A stretch of DNA of 64,000 nucleotides from Flavobacterium cerinum (GCF_024496085.1 NZ_CP101751.1:2914001-2978000), one strand, 5' to 3'. Shown: positions 19,609 to 28,895, numbered from the stretch's first letter. Numbers and translations: made by a program. Notes: generated by a model not told the origin, from the sequence alone.

Positions 19609-19989
19609 TTATTTTACTCCGTTTTGGTAACGTGCAAATGCCATATAATAATCGGACGCTCCGAAATGATAAATGGCGACAGAATAAACCACTATCATAA
19701 CGATAACAGGAACTTTAGCTAAAAGATCCGCTTCGAGTATAAACAATCCTCCTATAGCCCGAAAAATAGCAATCCCAAACAGGAATAGTGCCACTACTCT
19801 TGCCCACTTCTTTCCTTTATAAAGCACTACTAAAAGTGCAACGGTTAATACAAATCGAATTCCCTGCTCTAAAATTCGGTCGGTTCCCAATTTTGAAATA
19901 TAGGAATATATAGTATTAACAGACACCAGTAAAATACTGATAGACACTTGAATTGTTTGTTTTTGTCCTTTTTTTTGAATCGGATTCAT
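19609..19989 (-). CDS. Small integral membrane protein
   Basis: 126 residues with about four hydrophobic segments (roughly 14-33, 40-60, 66-87, 90-108) and a short basic N-terminus (MNPIQKKGQKQ). No family or functional motif recognised. Followed upstream by a 313-base gap, so it probably has its own promoter. Confidence 0.72.
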   Translation of the reverse strand: MNPIQKKGQKQTIQVSISILLVSVNTIYSYISKLGTDRILEQGIRFVLTVALLVVLYKGKKWARVVALFLFGIAIFRAIGGLFILEADLLAKVPVIVMIVVYSVAIYHFGASDYYMAFARYQNGVK

Positions 19990-20302
19990 ATGAATTGAAT
20001 TTAGGAAATTTCTATTCTGATAGAATAGTCTGGACTATTCGTTATTTTGGACCAAATATAGCTTTTTCCTTATAAAAAGAAGTTTTTAGTTTAATCAAAC
20101 CGTTCCTTTTTAACCCGGTTTCCCCAACCGTTTCTTTCTGAGAATTCAGTAAAGGTAAACTTATTTAAATCCGGAATTAGCGCTACCGATATCGATTACA
20201 TAACCAATCAATAGACACTTTTTTAAAAAGTCGTTCCGTTTTATTTTCAAACAACATATTTGGTAAATGTAAAAGAGAAAAAATAAACCAATTTAAAGCC
20301 TA
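19990..20302. other. Intergenic gap with possible decayed coding fragment
   Basis: 313 bases between minus-strand genes. On the minus strand a 24-codon frame starts with MLFENKTERLFKK, and a shifted frame over the same segment reads LLIGYVIDIGSANSGFK before a stop. Either may be a trace of a lost small gene, but nothing is strong enough to annotate as a gene. The 3' part must hold the promoter of the 126-residue membrane protein. Confidence 0.35.
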
Positions 20303-20941
20303 TTATAAGCAGTCCCTCCCCTGACAATACAGTCCGAGGCTTTTGGTTTTTATAAAGCCATCAGTAATAATGGTCAATTCAACAAGTTCTCCTTTCGGTC
20401 TGAAATAGTAATCCTGGTAATGAACCAAATGCAATGTAAATACGTTATTCTTAAAGTAGTATACTTTTCCGGTGGATTTGATACCTATCGAATAGTCATA
20501 TGATTTTGCAAATAACAATGCCTCTTCCAGATTGTCTATTTTACCGATAAAATCCCTAAGCTGCTCCATCGAATCGAGATATTTTATTTTCCCCCCCTCA
20601 ATTACAACAAGATAATTACTTCGAAAACCGGGATGGCCTCCTTCGAATAAACCTTTAGTCTCCAACGGATTTATTTTGGTATTTACAGATTTCCGAAGTA
20701 ATGTATCACCACCCTGAGCGATAATTGTATAGGTCTCCTTTCCGCTTCCGTATTCTTGATGATAAGTTGCATAATGCCAATACTGATATTGCTTATCAGG
20801 TGTTATTTTTTTTGCGAGACTATCAAAACCGGATTGCAGGTTTTCAGGAATTGTAAGAAACGTTGGTTCTTTTATTTGTTTACTGTCCTGATTTTTACAG
20901 GAAATAAGAATAAGAAATAAGACAATTACAATAGGTTTCAT
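20303..20941 (-). CDS. Putative lipoprotein
   Basis: 212 residues. Leader ends in lipobox ILISC (C15). The mature protein contains QYQYWHYATYHQEYGSGKE and several beta strands, ending in a short region with two cysteines (LGLYCQGRDCL). No domain recognised. Lies 31 bases downstream of the 136-residue gene, probably co-transcribed. Confidence 0.72.
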   Translation of the reverse strand: MKPIVIVLFLILISCKNQDSKQIKEPTFLTIPENLQSGFDSLAKKITPDKQYQYWHYATYHQEYGSGKETYTIIAQGGDTLLRKSVNTKINPLETKGLFEGGHPGFRSNYLVVIEGGKIKYLDSMEQLRDFIGKIDNLEEALLFAKSYDYSIGIKSTGKVYYFKNNVFTLHLVHYQDYYFRPKGELVELTIITDGFIKTKSLGLYCQGRDCL

Positions 20942-20972
20942 CTGTCGGTTTTTTTATAAGGTTTACATCAGC

Positions 20973-21383
20973 TTATTCCAATCGGGTATCAATAAATTCA
21001 TATGCATCATTATTTAGTTCAATACCCATTTGTTTTACTTTAAACTTGATGCGATTGTTGTCCAGAATCTCATAACTATAAACGTCTGTTTTACCGCTAA
21101 CCTCATGATATTCATAGAACAATCCGTCTTTGATATGCCATTTTCCCTTTTCAACCAGATGTCCTACTTCACAATCTTCAACGGTAGTAAACATTAATAT
21201 AAAGGTTCCGTCATTGTATCGGGTTTGAACCCAATGTTTGGTTACCCCTTCCATCTGGTTGTCTTTTTCAGAACCAACCCAGCTTCCGATAAACTTTTTG
21301 TCATCCTTATGACTGCCTTTTGCTACTGTAAACGATACTGTTACTACTGCAAGTAAGATAACTCCAACCAGTGCTTTTTTCAT
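20973..21383 (-). CDS. Small exported protein, lipocalin-like pattern
   Basis: 136 residues with a signal peptide (cleavage near FTVAKG). The mature part opens with KKFIGSWVGSEKD, continues with KGKWHIKDGLFYEYHEV and ends VKQMGIELNNDAYEFIDT. This GxW start and repeated strands resemble small lipocalin-like proteins of Bacteroidota that may bind hydrophobic ligands. Ligand unknown; assignment tentative. Confidence 0.7.
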   Translation of the reverse strand: MKKALVGVILLAVVTVSFTVAKGSHKDDKKFIGSWVGSEKDNQMEGVTKHWVQTRYNDGTFILMFTTVEDCEVGHLVEKGKWHIKDGLFYEYHEVSGKTDVYSYEILDNNRIKFKVKQMGIELNNDAYEFIDTRLE

Positions 21384-21501
21384 ACTATTTTTTACGATTG
21401 ATTTGCTAAAGTTACTAACGTCTCTATGTCAGAAAAATTGTACTACACGTATACAGTCACAGTAATATCACAGAATTGATTACAAAACACAATTTTATAT
21501 G

Positions 21502-23223
21502 TTACTTTTTTTGTTCATCAATTAATTGGAAAGCCTTTTCTAATAACAAATCCGCTTTATTACGGATACTTTTTAAGGTCGGTCGAACTACAATATCAGG
21601 CTTGATACCAATTCGTTGCGTTTCTGTACCATCCGGATAATAGATTCCTAAACCGGAAAAATAAAGTGCATTTCCGTCCGTTAGTTTTATCGAAACCATG
21701 TTTCCGTCGGCACCGGCAGTTTGACTTCCGACAAAGATTACATTTGGTACTTTTTTAAAGATCATAGCCCATAATTCGGCTGCGCTTTGGGTATATTCAT
21801 TAATCAAGACAATAACCCGGCCTTTATAAGCATCCGGATTTTCCTTACCGATCAATTTGTATTCCTTTGTAATGATATAATCAACAAAGCAAAATTTTCC
21901 GGGTTGATCAAATTCAGGTTGTGTTTTGATACCGAAGAATTGCGGTTTTGATAAGAGATGATCAAAAACTTTAAGTAACGCTCCGTTATCATTATAACTT
22001 CGTAAATCGAATACTATACCTTTTGTATTTTGAAAAGAACACATCAGACTGTCGATTTCCCCTGCGCGTAAAGATGAAAATTCGACATACGCTTTATCTT
22101 CTAACCGAAAAACCGGATTTAACCGATTTTGATCCGCGTTCCAGACCAGATAATCATATGATTTTCCTTTATAGGTCAATTTATAATTCGGAATACCGTC
22201 TTTATCCCATTCTTCAGCAAATGTACGCGGCATTCTTTCTACATTCGTTTTAAATGTCTTTCCGTCTTCTGTAGTGCCTTCTATCGTAAAAGCCGGCTCA
22301 TTTCCGCTAAACAAATAGTTATAGGCTTCCCGAAGTTGTACCGATTGGTTCGAAGCGGGATAGTATTTAGATTTTTCGGCTATAATCTGATGTATCTTTT
22401 TACCGTTAATTTTCGTAATAAAATCACCTACTTTGATATTGGCTTTTTGCATTATCTTTTCGTCTTTTATCCCTGTGATTAGCGCACCATTGTCTACTAT
22501 CTGAATCGTAAACGGAGCTGTTAATTTCCCGAAAACAGCATATTGATGCGTATCTTTTAGACCGGTATGTGTATCCTGAATTTCAGCAGCCAACAAGGTA
22601 ATAGCCAATTTATAATCTTGCTCGTTTTGGATATTTTTAAAAATCGGGATGTATTTTTTCAGCACTTTGTCCCAATGCGTATCCAGTAAATATTTATACG
22701 GATAAAAATAAGTAACGGCATTCCAGATCCGGAACAACTCCAATAGTTTTACATTGGCCGAAAATCCTTCATATATTTTCTCTTTTTGACTATCTAGCCG
22801 GATGCTTTTTAAAGTCGGATTACTATAATAGGTTCCAATATTTTGATTTTGGTTGATCAACTTAAGTAATCTTGTTTTGCTTATCGTATTAAGTCGGGAC
22901 TTTTCAATCCATTTGCTATCAAAATTCCGAAACGTAATACTATCGCAAGTTGCTTTTGAAGGCGTAAGTATCTCAAATGAAGTTTTATCGGCCATTTCCA
23001 ACCATTCGGTTATAATCTCGTTATCCGTCCGCTTAAATGGACTTTCTAATGTATTGATCAATGTTTTATCCCAATCCACTTTTCCTTGTGAAACCGCCGG
23101 ATGATAGTACTTCATCACGCCCCAGACTTTCGCCAGTATAACTAATTGATCATCTGAAATTTTAGTGGATTGTGCCCAAAGATGCGACGTGATAAAAAGA
23201 GAAAGGATCGTGATGTATTTCAT
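21502..23223 (-). CDS. Exported S41 family serine peptidase
   Basis: About 573 residues when started at the Met at 23223 (MKYITILSLF), which gives a normal signal peptide; a Met eight codons upstream would put a polar stretch before it. Order of parts: helical N-terminal region, PDZ-like segment around KANIKVGDFITKINGKKI, then the S41 core with GIVFDLRSYNDNGAL, the catalytic serine in INEYTQSAAELW, and VGSQTAGADGN followed by the C-terminal strand GIKPDIVVRPT. C-terminal-processing-type peptidases cleave unstructured protein tails; here probably in the periplasm. Substrate unknown. Confidence 0.88.
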   Translation of the reverse strand: MKYITILSLFITSHLWAQSTKISDDQLVILAKVWGVMKYYHPAVSQGKVDWDKTLINTLESPFKRTDNEIITEWLEMADKTSFEILTPSKATCDSITFRNFDSKWIEKSRLNTISKTRLLKLINQNQNIGTYYSNPTLKSIRLDSQKEKIYEGFSANVKLLELFRIWNAVTYFYPYKYLLDTHWDKVLKKYIPIFKNIQNEQDYKLAITLLAAEIQDTHTGLKDTHQYAVFGKLTAPFTIQIVDNGALITGIKDEKIMQKANIKVGDFITKINGKKIHQIIAEKSKYYPASNQSVQLREAYNYLFSGNEPAFTIEGTTEDGKTFKTNVERMPRTFAEEWDKDGIPNYKLTYKGKSYDYLVWNADQNRLNPVFRLEDKAYVEFSSLRAGEIDSLMCSFQNTKGIVFDLRSYNDNGALLKVFDHLLSKPQFFGIKTQPEFDQPGKFCFVDYIITKEYKLIGKENPDAYKGRVIVLINEYTQSAAELWAMIFKKVPNVIFVGSQTAGADGNMVSIKLTDGNALYFSGLGIYYPDGTETQRIGIKPDIVVRPTLKSIRNKADLLLEKAFQLIDEQKK

Positions 23224-23264
23224 TGCTGTCGATTTAGTAGTCCGCACCGCTATAAGTCAATTAA

Positions 23265-24071
23265 TTATCGGGTTACTTTTTTGTTTAAGATATAGCGTTC
23301 GTGTTCTCCGTCATTAAAACGATTATTCAAGCCGGGACTTTCTAAACTATAATTAGTGCCGTCAAACATAATACGTCCAAAATCCGTATATTTTGCTATC
23401 GATGGTTTTTCAAAACCGTCAATATATCTTCTATATATCAGATACAATTCATTATTCTTAACCTCGCCTAACAATTCATATTTTTCATATGCCTTAGAAC
23501 CGTTTATTTTATATAATATAGAATCTTGGGCAACTTCAAAAGTAATAGTACATCCGTGTTCCGGATTATCTGCGTCTTTATTAATGTTTAATTCATATAA
23601 TCCCAACCATTTTGAGGAAAGCTCTTTTTTACGGGGTTTGGTATAATTCCATTCCTTTAAAAGTTTATTTTTTGAAAACAACTGAATAGTCAGCTTTGCT
23701 TTTGACTTCAACTGTTCTTTAAATCGTAAATCCTTTATATCCTTAACGATAACGGTATCCATTATTTGATAATGTTCGACCTCTTCATTTTCCAGGAATT
23801 TTTCTATTGCTACGATATGAAAATCATGATCATTACTTTTATAAATAGAATACGATAAGCTGTCTATAGCATCAAAATCATTCATTTCTGCAACCGTAAA
23901 ATCAATTAATTCTTCTCCGGCAAAAAATGTATTTCCTATGCTGATTTCTTTAGACTTAAAAAAATGATTAGTTGAGGTTGCTTTGGGTCTAATTTTCTCA
24001 CTGACTTCTGCTTTTTCATTTTTACCACATGAAATACAGATAAGAATTACAGTTAATAGAATATATCGCAT
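23265..24071 (-). CDS. Putative lipoprotein
   Basis: 268 residues. Leader with lipobox CISC (C15). The mature part is rich in Lys and Glu, with beta-rich segments such as GCTITFEVAQDSILYKI in the second half. No family recognised. The S41 peptidase start lies about 40 bases downstream, so one transcript is plausible. Confidence 0.72.
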   Translation of the reverse strand: MRYILLTVILICISCGKNEKAEVSEKIRPKATSTNHFFKSKEISIGNTFFAGEELIDFTVAEMNDFDAIDSLSYSIYKSNDHDFHIVAIEKFLENEEVEHYQIMDTVIVKDIKDLRFKEQLKSKAKLTIQLFSKNKLLKEWNYTKPRKKELSSKWLGLYELNINKDADNPEHGCTITFEVAQDSILYKINGSKAYEKYELLGEVKNNELYLIYRRYIDGFEKPSIAKYTDFGRIMFDGTNYSLESPGLNNRFNDGEHERYILNKKVTR

Positions 24072-24191
24072 GTGCTATTATTACAATTTAAATTTCAACA
24101 TTTTATACTAAACCTAGTTTTAAAAGCAAGATTGATTTTCGTAGTAAAAATAGCGTTTTTTCTTTCAGAAAATCATTATAATAAATTCACT

Positions 24192-24893
24192 TTAATAGTA
24201 TTCTAGTATGTAAAGTGCATTTGATATTTTCTGAGCTAATTCCTTATCGCTATTCTCGTAGTAGAAAAAACCGGTTTCAATTATTTCTTTTTTACTTGTT
24301 AGCCAAAGCCGTATTTTTTCGACCTCCTTTTTATCAAAATCTTTATAATCCTTACTGTCATTGATCAAATCCAAATAGCAACGATCAATCATATCAACTA
24401 CATTTTGAAAGCTATTGTCATTAAAAGAAATTTCCCATTTGTTAAGCAATTCATCTACAGCACCAAGTAATTTGTATATTTCAATAAAAGCTTCCTGATC
24501 AAAATAGCTTTTATTTTTGATCAAATCTTCCCACCATGCGAGCAAGAACTGTTTAACTACAGTCTGTTCCTCGATTGTCCAGGTTGTCCATTTTCCGTAA
24601 TTCAATTTTCCTAAAACAACAAAGGTATCCACAATAAAATCGGTGGTTGACAGCAACTCCAGAATACGCGGTAAATAGTATTTAAAATCATTCACATCTC
24701 CCCAGGTTGTCATCGCCTTAAAGGCATACCTCGAAAGATCTTCTTCACTTAATTCTCTAAGTTGACTGTTATGGATTTTCGCTTTATCGGTATCCGAAAC
24801 ACAACAAGGACAACCTACGATTGTCGATGGAAACGGATAACTTGAAAAGGTGGTATAAAGTTGTTCTATGGATTTTTTAAGTTCGTTTGTCAT
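24192..24893 (-). CDS. Uncharacterised cytoplasmic protein with CPCC motif
   Basis: 233 residues, predicted helical, acidic. Near the N-terminus is the motif VGCPCCVSDTDKAKIH, which could bind a metal, followed by a helical body with YLPRILELLS. I have seen similar uncharacterised bacterial proteins with this cysteine motif but cannot name a family. No export signal. Confidence 0.7.
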   Translation of the reverse strand: MTNELKKSIEQLYTTFSSYPFPSTIVGCPCCVSDTDKAKIHNSQLRELSEEDLSRYAFKAMTTWGDVNDFKYYLPRILELLSTTDFIVDTFVVLGKLNYGKWTTWTIEEQTVVKQFLLAWWEDLIKNKSYFDQEAFIEIYKLLGAVDELLNKWEISFNDNSFQNVVDMIDRCYLDLINDSKDYKDFDKKEVEKIRLWLTSKKEIIETGFFYYENSDKELAQKISNALYILEYY

Positions 24894-25215
24894 TGTTTGG
24901 GTATATTGCTATTTGATTTTTGAAATAAAAATCAAAACTAAGTAATCCATCCTTTTTAAAGTTGATCATAAATTTTATGAGTATAGATACTCAATTTTAT
25001 CTCGTTTAATATTTCACACATGTTTTTTTGCTTCGAAGACGGTTTTAGAATTAATGTTACTATTATTAATGGGTATCTTATGATGAATAAAAAATACGTT
25101 TTACTCTTTTTGGGATTATGATCGTTTTCCTGATATCAGGAAAACGATATCCGATTTTTTTCAGATAAGTTAATTATTCCTACATAAAGATTTAATTTTC
25201 AGCATCTATAAAATC
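24894..25215. other. Intergenic gap with 28-base perfect palindrome and a plus-strand leader remnant
   Basis: 322 bases. On the plus strand a frame starting at 25080 reads MMNKKYVLLFLGL and then hits TGA; it looks like the beginning of a signal peptide of a lost gene. The perfect palindrome at 25121-25148 lies just after that stop. Otherwise AT-rich and non-coding. Confidence 0.5.
25121..25148. repeat. 28-base perfect palindrome
   Basis: atcgttttcctgat followed directly by its reverse complement atcaggaaaacgat. On the plus strand a T-run follows a few bases later (25154-25161), so it could work as a terminator in that direction, but no plus-strand gene precedes it. It could also be a cruciform or protein-binding site. 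Confidence 0.7.
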
Positions 25216-25704
25216 TTATTCCGCTTGTTTTATTAAATATTGTATTGCATCTTTTTGTGAACTACTATCATTTAATATATCCATTATTTTTAAAACGTTT
25301 TGTTTTATCTCTGATGTTTCGGCTCCATAGCCAGCCGTAATATAACGACTCATAAAATAATCGATATAATAAAACTGTTTCTTTTTTATATCAAAAAATG
25401 CAAAATTACCTTCCACATTGCTGCCTATAACATATTTATCAGTTCTCTTTGTTACCACATAATTATTCATTCCTTTCAAAATTGGATTATCGCGAGTAGT
25501 GAACTTTAAATTTTCTTTATCAAAAATAACAGTCAACGTATAATCTCTTGGGATTTCAGTAATACCAAACTTTTGACTACAACTTATTTCTGTATTACAT
25601 TTTGCTGTTAACTTTGTTTCTAATGAATTAACTTTTACATTAGATTTTTGACTAAAACAAAACGAGGTAAAGACAAGTAAAAAACTTAATAATGCATTTT
25701 TCAT
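25216..25704 (-). CDS. Small exported protein of unknown function
   Basis: 162 residues with a signal peptide ending near CFSQ (residue 18). Two cysteines (KCNTEISCSQ) near residue 35 may form a disulfide. The middle is beta-rich and the last 25 residues look helical. No family recognised. Confidence 0.7.
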   Translation of the reverse strand: MKNALLSFLLVFTSFCFSQKSNVKVNSLETKLTAKCNTEISCSQKFGITEIPRDYTLTVIFDKENLKFTTRDNPILKGMNNYVVTKRTDKYVIGSNVEGNFAFFDIKKKQFYYIDYFMSRYITAGYGAETSEIKQNVLKIMDILNDSSSQKDAIQYLIKQAE

Positions 25705-25772
25705 ATTTATTTATTATTTGATTGTTTAAGACCGGAAACTTTTTTTCATTTCACTCTTACATAGTTATAACT

Positions 25773-25964
25773 CTAAAATGCTAAATTTCTATTTTCACAA
25801 TAACGAATATATTCTGGTTTTGATAAAATTGTATCGATTACATTTTGCCAATATGTCTCTGTACATTTTTTGGGATTTTTAGGTTTATCTAATTTAATCT
25901 TAGGTGCGAATTTTGCCCAAGATATAATACATGGTGATAAAATTTTATCATTTTTATTTCTCAT
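25773..25964 (-). CDS. Short basic protein, uncertain
   Basis: 63 residues, lysine- and proline-rich in the middle (KIKLDKPKNPKKC), with a short helix-like end containing YWQNVIDTILSKPEY. Codon use is compatible with a real gene, but the frame is short and may be a fragment of a longer, decayed gene. No family recognised. Confidence 0.4.
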   Translation of the reverse strand: MRNKNDKILSPCIISWAKFAPKIKLDKPKNPKKCTETYWQNVIDTILSKPEYIRYCENRNLAF

Positions 25965-26063
25965 ATTCTAAATTCTTCAAATAATTCCATAATAAATAAT
26001 AAGACTCACTAAAATAACACTTTTACCTAACAAAAGAATGCTAATAGTCTCATTCCCTAAATT

Positions 26064-26753
26064 TTACTTCAAACTATTCATAATTTCTATCGCTTTTATC
26101 ATTTCGGGTAATCGGTAGCGAAAAGCCGGTCCCGAGACACATAACACTGCTACTACCCGATTTCCCTGATAATACGGAATTGCAGCGCAGTTTAGATCCG
26201 GTTCGTATTCTTCTAAATCTAAGGCATACCCGTTTTTTAAAATTTCACTTAATTCCAATTGCAGCTTTTTTTGTACCGGTTCATCCAGGTTTTTTAACAG
26301 CGTGTTTTGCAGATGTTCCGAATGCGCCATAAATACTTTCCCGATCGCAGTTCGTGTCATTTCGTAATCCTTGTTTAACTCTAACGAGATTTTTACCGAA
26401 CGCTCCGGCTCGGATATCAGTTCATGACGGAAATAAGTCCCCATTTGTACGGATAAATAGGATGTTTCATTCGTCAGTTCCGTTATTTTTTCCAATGTCG
26501 GGCGCAATGTGTTTTTTAAAACCGATACAGATACCGGCGGCGGATACAAACATTGCATCTTTGTGGTCACCCGGTAACGCGGACTCAATTCGTCTTGTTC
26601 CACATAGCCCAGCTCTTTTAGCGTGTGAAGTAAATTGTGTACCGTTGTATTTTGTAACTCCAATGCATTCGCAATATCATTAAGCCGTACCAGGTTTCCG
26701 TTCTGTGTGATGTATTCCAGTATGTCGAATGCTTTTTTTACCGATTGTATCAT
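26064..26753 (-). CDS. IclR-family transcriptional regulator
   Basis: 229 residues from the Met at 26753 (MIQSVKKAFDILEYI); the frame is open 28 codons further upstream but that part overlaps the promoter and is not IclR-like. The N-terminal winged helix has VRLNDIANALELQNTTVHNLL, and the C-terminal effector domain shows TNETSYLSVQMG and the conserved end CAAIPYYQGNRVVAVLCVSGP. IclR proteins are mostly repressors or activators of catabolic and efflux genes answering small acids. It is divergent from the MFS exporter and dehydrogenase, the most likely targets, and a 10-base palindrome lies between them. Confidence 0.9.
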   Translation of the reverse strand: MIQSVKKAFDILEYITQNGNLVRLNDIANALELQNTTVHNLLHTLKELGYVEQDELSPRYRVTTKMQCLYPPPVSVSVLKNTLRPTLEKITELTNETSYLSVQMGTYFRHELISEPERSVKISLELNKDYEMTRTAIGKVFMAHSEHLQNTLLKNLDEPVQKKLQLELSEILKNGYALDLEEYEPDLNCAAIPYYQGNRVVAVLCVSGPAFRYRLPEMIKAIEIMNSLK

Positions 26754-26798
26754 AAAATTCAATAATGATGAATAAAAAGGCTTTTTAAATTTAATTTC

Positions 26799-26808
26799 AC
26801 TTATAAGT
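26799..26808. promoter_or_regulatory. Candidate IclR operator
   Basis: Perfect 10-base palindrome acttataagt, set within a longer imperfect inverted repeat (tttcacttataagtttc). It sits immediately downstream of the predicted -7 element of the IclR gene, in the divergent gap with the MFS gene. Assignment is by position and symmetry only. Confidence 0.45.
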
Positions 26809-26810
26809 TT

Positions 26811-26818
26811 CAAAATTA
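26811..26818 (-). promoter_or_regulatory. -7 promoter element of the IclR gene
   Basis: Read on the minus strand the segment is TAATTTTG, an exact match to the Bacteroidota TAnnTTTG -7 element. It lies about 58 bases upstream of the chosen IclR start. A -33 TTG at the usual distance was not confirmed. Confidence 0.5.
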
Positions 26819-26854
26819 GCAGATTTTTGTATCCCAAACAACTGTTTTAATTAT

Positions 26855-28030
26855 ATGCAAAAAGGACTTATTGCGCTGGCTATCGGAGCGTTTACTATCG
26901 GAATGACGGAATTTGTAATGATGGGAATTCTCCCTGATCTCGCCGCTTCGTTAAAAATTACCATTCCGGAAGCCGGGCATTTTATATCGGCGTATGCGCT
27001 GGGTGTCGTAGTCGGCGCCCCGTTTTTAACCGTTTTTCTTCAAAATAAACCGCCAAAAACGGCTTTGATCATTCTGGCTGCCTGGATTATGGTTTTTAAT
27101 AGCTTATCGGCTGTAGCCAATGATTATTGGTCTTTATTGATCATGCGATTTTTATCGGGATTGCCACACGGTACTTTCTTTGGGATCGGGGCTGTAGTAG
27201 CCGGAAAACTGGCCAAAGAAGGCAAAACAGCGCAAGCAATTGCCGTAATGTTTTCAGGATTGACAATCGCTAATGTAATTGGTGTTCCTTTAGGGACTTA
27301 TATCGGACATTATATTAATTGGCGTATTACGTTTTGTATCGTCGGTGTAATCGGATTAGCAACAATCGTGAGTATTATTTATTGGCTTCCGAAATTTCAG
27401 GCGAATGAAAATTCCAGCTTTAAAAAGGATTTGGCTATTTTTAAACGTGTCGATTTATGGTTGGTATTATTAATTGCGATCATCGGTACAGGAGGATTTT
27501 TTAGCTGGTATAGTTATATTGCACCTTTATTTACTGAAGTGTCCAAATTTGATGCCGGTATGGTAACCTATTTAATGGTCGTGGCCGGATTGGGAATGAC
27601 CTTCGGAAATTTCCTCGGCGGAAAATTATCGGATACCTACTCCCCGCTTTTTGCAACAATCGGTTTGTTAATCGGAATGTGTTTGGTATTGATGTTGCTG
27701 ACATTTGTAGCAGATAATCAAATCACGGTAACAATCATGACTTTTGTAATCGGTGCAGTGGCTTTTGCGATTGTTGCTCCGGTTCAGATTATGATGATGC
27801 AATCGGCTAAAGGAGCTGAAATTCTGGGATCATCGATTAGTCCGGCAGCAATGAACGCCGGAAACGCATTAGGTGCTTATCTGGCGGGAATTCCGCTTAC
27901 GATGGGTTACGATTATACATCACCCGACTGGGTTGGTTTTGGATTAGCTTTTATTGGAATTCTGATCGCAATGGTATTATTTTTTCATCGAAAACAAAAA
28001 GAAAACACTTTAATCACGTGTAAAGTATAA
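26855..28030 (+). CDS. MFS transporter, AraJ/DHA1-like drug or metabolite exporter
   Basis: 391 residues with about 12 membrane segments. The N-terminus GAFTIGMTEFVMMGILPDL is typical of the AraJ/YdhP group of proton-driven exporters, and the loop after helix 4 with GLPHGTFFGIGAVVAG supports this. Likely exports a small molecule. Four bases separate it from the dehydrogenase gene, so they form an operon opposite the IclR regulator. Confidence 0.88.
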   Translation: MQKGLIALAIGAFTIGMTEFVMMGILPDLAASLKITIPEAGHFISAYALGVVVGAPFLTVFLQNKPPKTALIILAAWIMVFNSLSAVANDYWSLLIMRFLSGLPHGTFFGIGAVVAGKLAKEGKTAQAIAVMFSGLTIANVIGVPLGTYIGHYINWRITFCIVGVIGLATIVSIIYWLPKFQANENSSFKKDLAIFKRVDLWLVLLIAIIGTGGFFSWYSYIAPLFTEVSKFDAGMVTYLMVVAGLGMTFGNFLGGKLSDTYSPLFATIGLLIGMCLVLMLLTFVADNQITVTIMTFVIGAVAFAIVAPVQIMMMQSAKGAEILGSSISPAAMNAGNALGAYLAGIPLTMGYDYTSPDWVGFGLAFIGILIAMVLFFHRKQKENTLITCKV

Positions 28031-28034
28031 AAAT

Positions 28035-28757
28035 ATGGAACAATTAAAAGGAAAAACCGCTCTGATTACCGGTGCGGGAAAAGGATTAGGTAAAGCGGTT
28101 GCATTGGCTTTTGCAGCTGAAGGTATTAATTTGGCTTTACTGGCCAGAACCGAATCGGATCTGGTAGCATTGATGGCAGAAATCAATAAAGATTATCCGG
28201 ATGTTACTGTAGCTTACGAAACGGCTGATGTATCGGATTTTAATTCGGTTTCAACGTCGATTGCCAATCTGAAAAATAAAATCGGTGCAATTGATATCTT
28301 AATCAACAATGCCGGTATCGGAAAATTCGGCAAATTCATGGATTATGAAGTGAGCGAATGGGAAAACATCATTAAAGTTAATCTTTTAGGCGCTTATTAT
28401 GTGATTCGTGCGGTTTTACCGGAAATGTTAGAACGTCAGACCGGCGATATCGTAAATGTAGCATCAAGTGCGGGCTTACGAGCATCGGCTTTAACCAGTG
28501 CTTATAGTGCTTCTAAATTCGGTTTAAACGGATTATCAGAAGCTTTGATGCAGGAAGTTCGTAAATCGAATATCCGTGTCTTTACAATGAACCCAAGTAC
28601 AATTGCTACTGATTTATCGGTAAACCTAAACCTAACTGACGGTAATCCGGAAAGTGTATTACAACCGGAAGATTTTGCCGAATTATTAGTATCCCATTTA
28701 AAACTTAACCGTAGAGCTTTTGTTAAGGATGTAGGACTTTGGTCGACCAATCCATAG
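28035..28757 (+). CDS. Short-chain dehydrogenase/reductase, FabG-like
   Basis: 240 residues. Rossmann NAD(P) motif TGAGKGLGKAV at the N-terminus, NNAGIG in strand 4, catalytic Ser before YSASK (Tyr and Lys of the triad) in the middle. Annotated relatives are often called 3-ketoacyl-ACP reductases, but the pairing with an exporter and IclR regulator suggests a role in detoxifying a carbonyl compound rather than fatty acid synthesis. Substrate unknown. Confidence 0.88.
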   Translation: MEQLKGKTALITGAGKGLGKAVALAFAAEGINLALLARTESDLVALMAEINKDYPDVTVAYETADVSDFNSVSTSIANLKNKIGAIDILINNAGIGKFGKFMDYEVSEWENIIKVNLLGAYYVIRAVLPEMLERQTGDIVNVASSAGLRASALTSAYSASKFGLNGLSEALMQEVRKSNIRVFTMNPSTIATDLSVNLNLTDGNPESVLQPEDFAELLVSHLKLNRRAFVKDVGLWSTNP

Positions 28758-28791
28758 TATAATCTACTCTAATATAACCTACGCTAATTCT

Positions 28792-28822
28792 AAAAATCCT
28801 GTACTTCTTTTACAGGATTTTT
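28792..28822 (+). terminator. Intrinsic terminator after the MFS/SDR operon
   Basis: Perfect arms aaaaatcctgta (28792-28803) and tacaggattttt (28811-28822) with a 7-base loop, followed by more T residues. The same stem core recurs at 60764-60790 after the aromatic operon. Confidence 0.85.
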
Positions 28823-28895
28823 TTATCCGGATGAATGATTTCCCAAATAAGATTATAGTGTACCTTTACCGTTATTTTTAATTTTAAATTGTAAA

